Below are positions 34,595-46,398 of a stretch of DNA of 64,000 bases, piece by piece; the stretch's first letter is position 1, and every line of letters begins with the position of its first letter. A program made the position numbers and the translations under genes. The notes under the pieces are model-generated. The model worked only from the letters and a program-made list of their open reading frames with translations. It was not told the origin of the DNA and did not search any database. Origin of the DNA: Linderina pennispora (Eukaryota > Kickxellomycota > Kickxellomycetes > Kickxellales > Kickxellaceae); NCBI RefSeq assembly GCF_002104995.1, contig NW_024468260.1, positions 310,001-374,000 on the forward strand, given 5' to 3'.

Positions 34595-35077
34595 GCAAGA
34601 TGCAGAAGCGGCTATAGAGACACATATCGAGCCAGCTTCTGCAGGAAAAGAGCCCGCGCAGTACTGTCACCCGGACGCATACGGCGCCAAAGCAGGATGT
34701 GTCCAGCGGCAGTCCAGGAGACAGACGAGTATGGTCTGCCGCTGACAAGCTCAACAGCATTACCACCATCACGACAGCGTAGAAGCCTCATGCCTCAGCC
34801 TCCGCTTCAAAGTAGCCTGCTAGCTTCCCCATTCCTCTAGTTCCCGATATGATACTTCCAAATCTATTTAGCAAACGCTTCCATCGGATGTATCTTGCAA
34901 GGCCCTTTTCTATGCAATATACAACGAACTATCGCCATACCATGTCTCATATGCCACTACATACTCTGCTAATACATGTCATTTGCAGAGAGCTCAGAGA
35001 TATGCCCTTGGGAGGATTGGTATTCCTTTGCGATATTGCAAAAGCAGTTTATGCAAAAGGAAGTTGCAGTGTAATAT
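34595..35077. other. Convergent intergenic region, possibly including the end of the protease tail
   Basis: First about 240 bases may still code for the polar protease tail in a shifted frame (DAEAAIETHIEPASAGKEPA). The rest is AT-richer and without features. Confidence 0.4.
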
Positions 35078-38000
35078 TTACAGCGACTGATAATCTGCAC
35101 GCGTCCACCACTGGCGTACCCAGTACGCCGACGCACCGACCAAGCCCGAACCCATGCCCAGACCAGTGACCCAGACAGCAGCATCCCACATACGCCTTCT
35201 TCCACCCACCAGGTGCGAGTAGGTCCTTGGGCGGCAGCTTCAGCGCACTGTCCAGTTCAAACACCGCGCCAGATCGGCCATATCCGGCTCTTACTATGGT
35301 CGCATAGGAAATGAATGGGATCCCACCAGGCGATTGATAGAACGGTATGCCGTCCAGCTGCAGCGAAAACCGGTCGGTTGCAAACTCATAAGCACGCAGT
35401 TTAGCGCCCTCGAGCAAGGTCACATACGTCTTGCGATCGGACAGAGTCAGGTCGCTGGCAGGCAGTCGCTCGCCGGGCTCTCGGTGGATGTCGGTAACAG
35501 GGATCACATGCAAGCGCACCAGCATCTCCAGGTACTGCTCTATGTCCTTGTTGGTCGAGTTGCGCCACGGATTCTCCGGTGTCGTCTAGCACGTGGCGGT
35601 CCTCCTCCTGGTCTCGACGAACCATCTCGCGGTATGCTGCATTCTCACGCCACGCCTTGTCTGAGGCAACCAGCAGCGAGTATCCAACAACTGGCTTACT
35701 GTCGCCATCACTGCTCTTGGTACTGTCATTCCCTGGCACACTCGGTGCTGGTGGGGGAGCCTCCAGGACGTGCGTCAGGTTGAACCGCTCCAAGAGCGAC
35801 AGGAACACGTGCGCCTTCATTCCCCGCAGGAGCTTCGATGAAGTTATGTCGACATTGGGCGGCATGATCAGGCCGCGCTCCAGCACATGGGCCACACCGG
35901 TCCGCAGAAGCATATCGGGCTCAGAGATCTGTAAGCTCGTTGAATCAGCAACGCTCCGATAGCACATGGTGCTTTGTGCTCTTTTTCAGCGCCTGCGGAT
36001 CCTGGATCTGCTCTGCCGCGACAAAGATGCCCTTGGGCGTGCGGTACAAGCCAACAGAGTTGCCGTTCAGCGTCTTGACCGTCAGCATATCGGCGCTGAG
36101 ATCGCTGTGCATAGGGATCTCATCGCTGTACACGGGCTTTGTCAGGATATGCGACTTCACGATACGGCTCAAGTCCGAGCGTGCATCGGCATCTTCGGGC
36201 AGGCTCAGATACGACCACACGAGGCCCAGGGAAATGAACGCCTCCAGTACTGGCGCCAGCACCGTGATGCCCTGCTCCCGCTGAATCTCGCTGGCAGTCT
36301 GAGACGCGCCCATCGCGGCCACAAATAACGACAGGTCCAGATCCTGTATCAGGGCATTGACGAGGTTTGGTGGTGTGGGCATCGGCGACGACAGAAGGTA
36401 GATGGTCGTGTTGCCGACCACCACGGGCTCTGTCAGGATGTTGTCGGCGCCGTTGAACGACACGTGGCGTGCGGTCCCGTGCGGCCGGTCAACAAACGCC
36501 TTGACCACCTGCGGCTTCCCCTGCGTCCATTCGCTGGCCAGTAGCGTGCGCACCAGCGGCGTCTCTGCCAGTTCGGCTACGTTGTACTGTCCATCGACGA
36601 TATGGTACTGCGCCCACTCGCGCCGCCGGTTGTGTGGGGCTCGCCACTCGGCGATAGGGCCGGCAGTCGGATCAAGGTCGTACTCGTTTTGCGCGGCTTC
36701 CACCAGCATGTCGTCGCCGTCATCCAGGTCAGCGCCAAAGGCGTCTTCCATAGCACGGTTCGTTGGCACCAGCAAGGGTCAGCTTGCGGTCGGGCTCGGA
36801 GCCGTCAATGTACGAAAGCAGCCCGGCGTCCTTGAGCTCGCGCACAAACAGCGTTGCATTCAGGCCAATCAGCATCTTCTGCGGGGTAAATGCAAGCCCG
36901 GACGGCCGCTGCACGCTCTCAACGCCATGCACGATACCTAGGGTGGCAGGCAGGGCGAAAGCAGGCGCCCAGAGGATTTTGTAGAGGGGTATGAGCATTA
37001 GTGGGGGTATCCTGAATAGAGATATAGTGGAGCAATGGGATATATGGGGCAGGCGTGCGTAATAATAAATAAATGAAGGGTGAGGGGGCGAAAGGGGGGA
37101 AGAAGCAGTCAGCCAAAGGCAGGTAGTGCACTATCGCTGCCGTAGTCGCTACCTCATGTGATGTGCCTGGCTGCAAATGCATCGCTTAAGAATGGAGCAG
37201 GATCGATGGAATGGCCATCAATAAAAGTAGAAAATTGCACCCGGGCGCAATTTGCGTCCCCCGCCGCTCCCCGTCCAGACCCGGGAATCATGGACGGACT
37301 CGAGAATTGCTGCAATGGTCTCCGATGAATGGCAACCTACCGTTTCTGGCAATGATGTCTGCTTTGCTGATGCGCAGTCCGTTGACAGTTCCGCTCAGCC
37401 CAGCATCGACAGTCACCGTATGCTCTGTGCCCTCGACAAACCCGGCCACTACAGGAAGACAGTGGTGTTCAGCTGCCACGTGAGGATTGGCAAATCCCGC
37501 GCTTTGACATGCACACAAGCAGATGGCTTACCTTTGTGCTCGCCCTCGCCCAGCCGGGCCAGACTGACCGGCTCCTTGGTGACAAACTGGCTTGCCACCA
37601 GCCGCGTGTCCCTCAGTGCAAGCGCTACTTCATCCTTGTCATCCTTGGCAAACTCGGCGCCGTGTATCAGGTACGCGCGCTCGGCAAACCCAAACTCGTC
37701 TCTAAACGCCTGGTCTGTGAAAGCCCACACCGTGCGCATGCGATTGGCTTCCATCTCGTCCCTCTTGCGCTGCGGCTCGCTGTCCAGCACATACGACCAA
37801 CCGGCTGCCGCAACCAGCTTCTCGACAAAGTCGTAGTCGCCATAGCCCGCGCGCTCTGTGGGTGCTGCCTGATTATCCGCCACGTTCGCGCGCAGCACCC
37901 CCTGAATGGTGGGCGGCAGAGTCAGCAGGCCGTCAATTGCAAAAACATTTCCTGCACTGCAAGACATGTTGGTCTTGAGCACAGACACGCCGTTCACCTC

Positions 38001-38548
38001 CACATGCCGTCCATCCTGCACTGCGTGTCTTGAGCATGACTCCATATTGGTGCTCCTTTGGTGTCGTTGCCTTCGCCCACTCCGTTTCTTGGCGGATCAA
38101 GGCCGGAAATGTGCGTGAGCCTGCTGAACGACTCCCAAACCATATCCCCACCCACCAAGTCCGTCCAGTTGACTGGCCTGTCCCCAATCAGATGGTACCA
38201 TGCCTGAAAGTCCGATACACCACGGTACACGTTCCCTGTCACCGTCGTTGTGTCGTGCTCCTTGCGATACCGCCTCAGTGCCTCGTTTGTCGGCACAAGC
38301 AGTGTTGCGTTCCGGATGCGGTTGAGCGGTATCACCATCCGCAGTCGCTGGACTGTGTGCAGAAACTCGCTGAACCGCGCGTCTGACGAGAGCAGGTCCA
38401 CGAACGTTGTAGTCCGTGTGCCAGCGATGCTGTCGTCGGGTCCCTTCTTTCCACCAAACGGCCAGGCTGCTGCGGCGCTCTGCACCAGAGCTATTGCCAC
38501 CACCAGCCAGCCCAGGACAAACGACCATGTCCACTGTCGCAGGTGCAT
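35078..38548 (-). CDS. Multi-FAS1 (fasciclin) membrane protein, Fsc1-like
   Basis: Signal peptide MHLRQWTWSFVLGWLVVAIA, then repeated fasciclin domains. Markers are NATLLVPTNEALRRYRKEHD, VLKTNMSCSAGNVFAIDGLL, AYLIHGAEF, TVTVDAGLSGTVNGLRISKA, LLVPTNRAMEDAF, YHIVDGQYNVAEL, GITVLAPVLEAF and HVLERGLIMPP. The C-terminus in the last frame has a membrane segment AAVWVTGLGMGSGLVGASAY with a short basic tail RQWWTRADYQSL. An 83-base intron (37449-37531) is clear: EHK joins VAGFVEG. A second intron runs from about 37337 to about 37010, gtaggt to ttcag. Several inserted bases split the rest. Fission yeast Fsc1, with the same layout, is a vacuolar membrane protein for autophagosome-vacuole fusion, so that role is inferred here. 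Confidence 0.82.
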
Positions 38549-38878
38549 TTGAAAGGATAAATGTCTATGTATATGAAGAGGATAAAATGTGTAGAGGTAA
38601 ATAGAATTCAAGGTGTTGTTGGAAAAAAAGAAGCGCTGGAAACGCAGTCCCCCTCTACTACGAACGTCACCTGCTCCGAGCGCTGTGGGGAAGAATACCA
38701 TTGGCCATACTAGTTGGCCATAAGCTTACACGTCCTGGCAGTGCATCATGGCAGAGCACGTTTTTTGGGCCAATTTTTTCTTTCGCTTTTTTGAATTCCA
38801 GTCGTCCTTCTCTTTCGCGTCTTTTTATTTCCACTCTTTCACGTTTAATTGAGCAATCCTTTTTGGGTCCATTTGGAA
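38549..38878. promoter_or_regulatory. Divergent promoter of the FAS1 gene and RPD3
   Basis: 330 bases between divergent start codons. T-rich and pyrimidine-rich on the RPD3 side (ttttttctttcgcttttttg, about 38775). No firm TATA box. Confidence 0.45.
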
Positions 38879-40979
38879 ATGTCACTGCAACGGAAGAATG
38901 TCGCCTATTTCTACGACCGTACGTATCTATTTTTATAGCCAGGCAGCGCGAGTTAGTACATGCATTTTCTGATATGCTATGTATGCTATGTTGATCTTAT
39001 ATAGCCGATGTCGGAAACTTCCACTACGGGCCGGGCCACCCGATGAAGCCGCACCGCATCCGCATGACACACAACCTGGTGATCAGCTACGAGCTGTACA
39101 AGAAGATGTCGATATACCGCGCAGCACCCGCAACATGCCAAGAGATGACACAGTTCCATTCGGATGACTACGTCGACTTTCTGAACCGCGTAACACCCGA
39201 GAACGCGTCCTCCTTCCAGCGCGAGCTGGCGAGGTACAACTTTGAAGACGACTGCCCAGTATTCGACGGCATGTTTGATTTATTTTCGCTCTCGGCAGGT
39301 AGCTCGATGGAGGGTGCTGCGCGTCTGAACCGTGGCCTGTCAGACATCTGCATCAACTGGTCCGGTGGTCTGCACCATGCGAAAAAGTGCGAGGCGTCGG
39401 GCTTCTGCTACATCAACGATATTGTCCTGGCCATACTCGAGCTGCTGCGGCACCACCAGCGCGTGCTGTACATTGATATTGACGTGCACCACGGCGACGG
39501 CGTCGAAGAGGCGTTCTATACGACCGACCGTGTCATGACGTGCTCATTCCACAAGTACGGAGAGTTCTTCCCAGGTACTGGCGATCTGCGTGATATTGGC
39601 GAAGGCAAGGGCAAATACTATGCTGTCAATTTCCCGCTGCGCGACGGCATTGATGATGTCAGCTACCAGTCGGTGTTCAAGCCTGTGATCCAGCACATCA
39701 TGGATTGGTACCAGCCCAACGCCGTGGTCCTGCAGTGTGGCACAGACTCGCTGGCTGGCGACAAGCTTGGGTGCTTCAACCTCAGCATGGACGGCCATGC
39801 CGAGTGCGTGCGCTTTGTCAAGAACTTCAACCTGCCGACGCTAGTACTGGGTGGTGGAGGCTACACAATCCGCAACGTCAGCCGGGTGTGGGCGTATGAG
39901 ACCGGTATCCTGGTCGGCTCCGAGATGGATCGCAAGCTGCCCATGAACGACTACATGGACTATTATGCGCCCGAGTACTCGCTCAATGTCCCTGCATACA
40001 ATGTCGAGAACTGCAACAGCGCAGAATACCTGGAGCGCATGACGAACCAGGTCATCCAAAACCTCGAGCGCACAAAATTCGTGCCCAGCGTGCAGGTCCA
40101 GGATGTCCCGCGCGACGTCGACAACGACATACACGATGAGGATGCGCTTGACCCCGAGGAGCGCATGCCGGAGCCTGTACGCGACCAGCACGTCGTGCCC
40201 GATACAGAGATGTACGATGCCGATGCCATGGGCTTGAAGGACGAGACACGCGACGGCACCAAAGTCATCAATGAGGAGATCCACGATAAGGATGACGTCG
40301 AGATGGAAGACGTTACCAATGGTGCAAACAAAGCGACTGCAGAGAGTAGCATTGTGGATGCTGATGAGCAGCCGAGCAAGGGGGCCAGCAAGGAGGACGC
40401 CATGGATGTCGATGGCGCCGAAGTCGTACCAGAAACTGCAGTCAAGGAGGAAGCCGCACCAGTGGTGCCTGCGAAAGGAGATGAGGGGAAGGAGAAGGCT
40501 GTGGACAGATCAGCCGGTGAAGGAAGAAGAAACTGTTGCTGTCAAGGTTGAAAAGGATGCAGCCCCTGCGCCTGCCACAGCTGAACCACTGGCTGACAAA
40601 CAGCCTGCTGCAGCGGAGCCAGTGGAAGCTGGGAAGGAAACCGCCGCTGCTGCCGCTCCAGTCGCTGAAACCCCCAATGTGAAGGCACAGTCTAAGACAA
40701 AGGAGACAGAAGAAGTTGTCGAGGCTACCGCAACGACACAGCCCAAGTCCCCCACACCTGAACCCGCTGCTTCCAAAGCCAGAGCCGCCAGCAGCTCAGA
40801 TTACTACCATCACATCACCCCAGGCACCGGCTGAGACACAAAGCCTGGCAGCGGAGACGCCGAAGCTACCAGCGGAGACACCGAGGCTGCCGGCGATCGC
40901 GCAGGTCGCCGAGAAGGAGGAAGGCGAGGCAACCGAGGATGATGACGATGACGAGGAGGGCGAGATCAAGGACTCGTAG
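38879..40979 (+). CDS. RPD3: Class I histone deacetylase (Rpd3/HDAC1 type), one intron
   Basis: Zn-dependent lysine deacetylase of Rpd3L/Rpd3S-type complexes in the nucleus. Exon 1 is 38879-38918 (MSLQRKNVAYFYD) and exon 2 starts 39005; the 86-base intron has gtacgt and atag ends, phase 1. Catalytic features: GHPMKPHRIRMTHNL, NWSGGLHHAKKCEASGFCYI with the His pair near residue 137, IDIDVHHGDGVEEAF (Zn ligands), LQCGTDSLAGDKLG, and LVLGGGGYTIRNVSRVW. After about residue 380 comes a tail of roughly 280 residues rich in Asp/Glu, Ala and Pro, ending DDDDDEEGEIKDS. It is much longer than in yeast Rpd3 (433 aa in total). Two inserted bases, near 40510 and 40795, split the tail between frames, so its exact sequence is less sure. 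Confidence 0.96.
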
Positions 40980-41577
40980 CAGTTCTTTTTGTTTTGATAA
41001 TTTCAATCGATTCCCAAACATGGAAGGCATAGCCGAAGAAACACCGGTGGTAATGCTGTGACTGGGATTGCAGACCAGCCACCTCAATACGATATGCAGC
41101 GGGGCGTACGCAGTACTTGCCAATAGAGGGTGACATGGGGCGCATGCCGTGGAGTCTTGCGCAAGTAGCAACTAGCCTAGACGAATGCGAACGCTGTGGT
41201 TTCCGCCTTCCAGACTACATCAGTAGGCACTTTTACAAATGCTGGATGGCGGCGGTTGGGAGAATGGGTGTCTGCTGGCTACCAAGGCACGGTGAATACA
41301 TTTCTCTTCTACCAACTGTCTAGCGCTACATTGATGTCTATATAATTCCAGCTGTATACCTGCATTTGCTCCGCCTCGTATTTGTTTTCCATTTCAATAA
41401 CCTAGAGGGACTAAATTTCTCAGCAACAGGTGGCTTGGGGCAAAGAACTTACCAACACAGCCGTTGAGTGAACCGCTATAGACAATTAGAAGCCACCGTG
41501 CCTTCGACAACCGACCTCACCTTGCCACTAGCTACCGACTGTGCGAACTTTTTCTATTTCAACCCTGCAAAGCAGCC
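40980..41577. other. Intergenic region with a doubtful 68-codon frame
   Basis: A short plus-strand frame (41117-41323) reads LDECERCGFRLPDYISRHFY then KC, a C-x2-C-x10-H-x3-C finger-like motif. It lacks a good ATG start (the first ATG is at about 41132) and other support, so I do not call it a gene. The promoter of the elongase gene should lie at the right end. Confidence 0.35.
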
Positions 41578-42587
41578 ATGCCGACCATGGGCAACGACTT
41601 TGGAACCATCCTGACCCACGGCTGGCCGTATCTCTACTCTTTACTCCTGTTTTACATAGCGACGAGCTACAGCGAGGTGCACCGTCACGATTTCTTTGTC
41701 TTTTCATCCGCCATTTCCATGTTCGTCAAATGGCTGTTCTCGCTGGCTAGCCAGCTCAACATGTCGCCCCACATCACCACCCCCACAAACCTGCTGCCGT
41801 TCGGCTGCATTTACAACGCCATGATGACACCCTACACGCCCTTCGTGGGAATTCTCGCCTATAACGCCGGTGTGTGGTTCTGGGACAGGGCAAACAAGCA
41901 GCAGCTGGGGGAGGCGAAGAAGAACGACGACTCGCGCAGTAACGCGCCGCGCACGTCGACTGCTGTCCGCAACGTTGTTGTCGCGCATAACCTGGCTTTG
42001 GCAGTATACTCAATTTGGACGTTCATTGACTTTATGCCAGCAGTAGTTAAAAGCGTGCAGACGCAAGGATTCAGGACCGCCTACTGCGATCGCCAACTGG
42101 ACGCTGTGGAACAGCAAGCTCCTGATGCACGGGTACCTGTTCTACCTGTCAAAGTACTACGAGTTTGTCGACACCTTCATTATCCTGTACAAGGGCCGGT
42201 CGCCCGGTCGTCTCCAGACATTCCACCACTCGGGCGCTGTGCTGATTATGTGGCTTCGGCAACTATGTGCAGTCGGCGTACCTGGCGTTCTTTGTGTTTG
42301 AGAACAGCATCATCCACAGCCTGATGTACACGTATTATACGCTGACCGCCATGGGATACAAGCCGCCTGGGAAGCAGTGGCTGACGCGTATGCAGATCGC
42401 ACAGTTCTATATTGGGCTGACTGCTGGCTTTGTGTACATGGGCATACCTGCGTGCCAGACTTCGGAGCAGCGGGTATTCATCTACCTGTTCATCCCGTAT
42501 ATTCTGGAGCTCATCAGGCTGTTCAACGCGTTTGCTCGCAAAGCATACGGCGGACCCGGGCCACAGCCAGTCGAAAAGGCAAGCTAG
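41578..42587 (+). CDS. ELO-family fatty acid elongase (variant QxxHH histidine box), copy 1
   Basis: Integral ER 3-ketoacyl-CoA synthase for fatty acid elongation. The protein starts MPTMGNDFGTILTHGWPYLY. It has several membrane segments, LFYLSKYYEFVDTFIILYKG (the conserved KYYExxDT region), the histidine box LQTFHHSGA, FFVFENSIIHSLMYTYY, and a basic tail. The canonical box is HxxHH; here the first His is Gln (QTFHH). The same variant defines the Isochrysis IgASE1-type delta-9 PUFA elongases. Two inserted bases, near 42090 and 42257, break the frame; with these removed it is about 335 aa. A paralogue lies at 62592-63525. Substrate preference is inference. Confidence 0.85.
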
Positions 42588-42776
42588 CAGACAGGGCGTG
42601 CGCACCCACCCCGGCCCGAATATCTTTTTTCCACATACCACCAATACACAGCTTTTAAAATGACCACGCAGGACGCTGAAAGGGCAGACGATATATAAAG
42701 TTGCGACAACGACAGAAAAAAGCGGAGGGAAAATGGCGCCTAGCGGGCTGGAAAAATCACGCGACGTGTTTGATGT

Positions 42777-43440
42777 TTACTCTTCGTCCTCTTCATCGTC
42801 GACCTCATCCTCGTCGACAATCTCCTCCTCAACAATCTCCTCATCCTCATCCTCATCCTCCTCATCTTCATCCTCGTCGTAGCTGACGCCAGTCCTCTGG
42901 CGTGTTCTTGTCGAGGGGCCCTCCTCATCCTCGTCGCCATCAACCTCGCTCAGCCTGCGCTTGCTATTGGCAGCGCGCAGGTTGTAGGTGGCCGAGCCGC
43001 CACGGGGCTTGTCAGCATCGCTGGCGTAGTCCTCCTCGTCCTCCTCCTCAATCTCGTCCTCGTCGTCAATGCCCGACTCGTACTCGTCACCAAAATCAGA
43101 CTCAATGTCAGCCTCGTCGTCCTCGGGGTCTGCCTCCTCCTCGGCCACCTCGCCCGACAGGGTCCGGCCGGTGCCAGGGAACCTATCGCCGTTCCGCTTG
43201 GCGGCGCCCTTGATGGAGACCTCGGCCGGCTCATCGTGCTCCTCATAGTCGGAGGTATCCTCGACGAGGCTAGCAGAGAAAAATGGGAGTGATTTTAGAT
43301 AATAAGCTCCAGAGATAAAAAAAAAGGCACATAATTAATAACCATGGTTGTATTGCCTCGTCCTACCTCGGGTCCGCGGCTTCTCCAGCGTGCTTCTCGA
43401 TGGCCTCAACACGCTCCTGATGCTCGGCTTCGACAGTCAT
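42777..43440 (-). CDS. Highly acidic protein with SHP-like box, two exons
   Basis: Exon 1 is 43367-43440 (MTVEAEHQERVEAIEKHAGE, AADP) and exon 2 is 42777-43269, with a 97-base intron gtagga to gctag. The joined protein has 188 aa. Residues 40-65 include KRNGDRFPGTGRTLSG, which fits the SHP (BS1) box FxGxGxxL used by Cdc48/p97 cofactors. The rest is mostly Asp/Glu runs with a basic patch (ANSKRRLSEV) and RTRQRTGVSYDED. The acidity suggests a histone or ribosomal-protein chaperone, and the layout reminds me of Chz1-like proteins, but I see no Chz motif. Function is open. The coding sequence is free of frame breaks. Confidence 0.65.
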
Positions 43441-43843
43441 TGTGTACTGGATAGTATCGGTCAACCAAAGAGATGTATAAAAATGTAAAGAGTGGGAAAA
43501 TGGGTGGTGGAATAAAAAACGATGGAGCTGCTGGAGGGGAGGGGCGAGGGGAGGGGCGAGCAAGGCTTACGAAGCGCCAGAAAAAAGAACCGTGCCGACC
43601 CAGAGAAAGGCGAGCAATTTGCCAATTCCTCCTGATTGACTAGCTTCGATGAAACTAAATTTGAACTGGTCACGTTTCGTGGGACCACTTGGCCTGCATA
43701 AAGGCCCCGTCAGAAAGCACCGTTTGGGACTGGCAGGCCCGCGCGTCGTCGCGATTGCCCAATAAGCGGCGCTGAAAAGGACCGATTCAAGGGGTGACTC
43801 AAATGTATGATCAACACGGTAAAACACAAGATCACGCAACAAG

Positions 43844-45349
43844 CTAGGCCTCCATGTCCACGTCGTCGTCTGTGATCTTGAGGTCGTCCAGCAGCTCCTC
43901 AAGGGGCACCTCGGGCGCGTCCTCGTCGTCCTCGTCGTCCATCTCGCCGGTGTTGCGGCCAGGCACAGCGCTGGTGTCCTTGTACAGGTTGATGCTCTGG
44001 CGCAGCTCGGGGTCCTCCTCGAGGTCGCGCAGGAAGGTCTCGAAGTCGGCCTCGAGCTTCTCCTGATCCTGCTTCTTGGGCGCCAAGTCGCCCTCGTCCT
44101 TGGACAGCGACTTGAGCTTCCAGGGACGCACCTTGCGCTTGCGGCGGCGCTCCGGATAGCTCTTCTTGACCAGCACCACGCTGGGCATGTCCTCCGTGTT
44201 CAGCTTGTCGAAGCTCGGGTTGTTGATGTTGGCCGTCAGCAGATCGTAGCCAAGCACGGTGTCACCAAAGTTCAGCAGGTTGCCAAGGTGCGAGCGCACA
44301 ATAATGACATCGTCGTTCTTGCCCACATCCGGCCATGCGCTGGACCGTGACATCGGCTAGCGCAAAGCGGCCAACGCGCGGGCCAAGCAGGTCGACGTCG
44401 ACGACGTAGAACTCCTTGAGATCGCGCACGGCGCTGACCGTGTCAATGCCCTCGTGGCGCCAGAACACGGTTCCCGAGATATCGGCCTGCTGCAGGGTCT
44501 TTGGGTCGATAACATGGATGGTGTTGCCGACGCGCGTGCACAGCACCAGCGGCGCAATGTGGCCGAGCGAGTTGGCCACCTTCTTGGGCATCGCCACCAG
44601 GTCGTCCTTGCAGATCGGGATGATCTCGACCGAGTAGGTAAACTTGTAGTTGGACGTGCTTGTGTGCACGTCGCTCGAAATCAGCTGCTCGGATGTCTTG
44701 GACCGGGTCGGCACCATGCTGGCCAGGAACTCAACCATCTTGATTGCGTGCGCACGCTGCGCGAAATGGAAGTCCAGGCCGCCCTTGACCTCCTTGATAT
44801 TGATCGTGTCGTGGGCAGCGTTGTGCTTGAGGATCAGCTGCTCCAGGTAGAAGAACGTGCGCTGGTGGTCGACCTTTTGCCGCACCTGCACCATGGCCTT
44901 CCATGTGTTCTGCGCCATCACCCGCATGCAGTCGGGACACATCATTGACGACACCACAAACTCCACCTCAAACGCCTGCTGCAGGATCGTCGCCGTGAAC
45001 ACCTCCTTCTGGATCGTCAGCTTGACCTTTGATGCGTCGCGAATGCGGCTCAGTCCAGATGAACCCGGCGTCAATCAGCCGCACCTTTCCGAGGCCCTTC
45101 AGTTTCTTCAGACACAACGCCAGCAGCTCGCGGCTCTCGAGATCACACACCACCCATGACGCTGGCGGCTGCAGGTACCGCTCGCAGTTCTTGCACCAGT
45201 GGATTGTTGCGTGCTTGGGAATTCCCTCGGTGATATCTACGATCGAGCGCACGCAGTTCACGCACATGTTTGCCGGGTTTGGCGGGATCGCTGTACCGCA
45301 CTCAGCAGCACAGAATGAGCTGCTCTCTTGTCTGTGGGACGTACTCCAT
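43844..45349 (-). CDS. NMD3: Nmd3, 60S ribosomal subunit nuclear export adaptor
   Basis: Nmd3 binds the pre-60S particle and carries it out of the nucleus with Crm1. It starts MEYVPQTRE, followed by zinc-binding pairs CAEC, CVNC, CKNC and, later, CPDC. Core blocks are IPKHATIHWCKNCERYLQPP, IDAGFIWTEPHSRRIKVKLT, EFVVSSMMCPDCMRV, MVQVRQKVDHQRTFFYLEQL, VKGGLDFHFAQRAHAIKMVE, and VPTRSKTSEQLISSD. The C-terminal tail is acidic with DLEEDPELRQSINLYKD, as in yeast where the NES lies. Three inserted bases, near 45305, 45062 and 44343, split the frame; otherwise it is full length at about 500 aa. An upstream ATG is absent. Confidence 0.96.
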
Positions 45350-46398
45350 TAGTTCTTGGTTAGTGAAAGAAAGTGAGTTCTAATATTGCAAAGGAGAGGG
45401 TGAAGGTGAAGGAACTGTGAGACTAGGACAGAACGCTGGTTTGTCAGCAATTGCGGTCGTGGCCGCAGAGGAAAGAAAGAAAAAAAAAAGCTAACCGCAG
45501 GATATGATCACTCGATTCGATCATTTGGCATATTAATTCGATTTATTCAGCGAGATTAAAACTCGCTGCCAGTTTTTGTAACGGCTGCTGCATAAACTGT
45601 GATTACATGTACATAGACATTGACCACCCTCGACTATTTGTCACTACAGCCGAATTGTTTGGACCATACAAAACTCGCAAAGATGTACCAAGAACTCCAA
45701 AGTGTGCGCTGTCAGCAGTGCATTGAGCCTTGTTCTGAGCAGACACTTCATGTTTTCATTTCGGAAGCAGTGCGCAATGTTTTCGGAAATAGCGACAAAG
45801 GGGAGATTATATCAAGACATTAATGGGTGGAGAGGACGACAAGTGAACGGAAACTGGTCAATGGCATTGCGAGTATATTGAGTTTCGGGTAACCGCAATA
45901 GCGCAATAAAAACACTCCAAACCCACTCCACACATGTCAATAGACGAAGAGGAAAATAAAGGACTGCATGGCGATAGACTGGTGACAAAGAGTGGCGATT
46001 GATTGGCATACTTGGATAGTATAGTGTTGTGCTAATTTCCATTATCTGTTGTTTTTGTTGAATTTCAGGAAGCCGCGTGAAGCACATTCAAAAGCCTGTT
46101 TACACCTGCAGCCTGCTCAAGCGATGAGTGGCCAAATAGATGTTCTGGGTGATTTTGCAAGAGAATTGTAAACAACACACGCGACGTAGTTTCCCCCCTT
46201 GTCGGGCCAGTGTCGGCGGATGCAGCCCATTATTTTTTGGGCCCACGGGTGGTGGCAGACAAAAGTAAAGGATTCACCTCAGCCATTCCTTTTTTTCTTC
46301 CTCCTCCTTACCTCTTTTTGCAACGAATATCCACTACTATATTGTATTATTTTTAACTTTCTCCACACTAGATTATTAATTACCATATATAGCATATC
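45350..46398. other. Divergent intergenic region between NMD3 and the SLM1-like gene
   Basis: About 1 kb, AT-richer than the genes, with an A-run at 45479. Open frames inside (45620-45823 plus, 45812-46087 minus) lack motifs. It must contain both promoters. The last 100 bases before 46399 are T- and CT-rich (cctttttttcttcctcctcc). Nothing else recognised. Confidence 0.5.

Noticed and set aside
41117-41323. 68-codon frame with a C2HC finger-like motif
   Set aside because: No good start, no leader and no other support; kept only as a remark on lone-finger ORFs.
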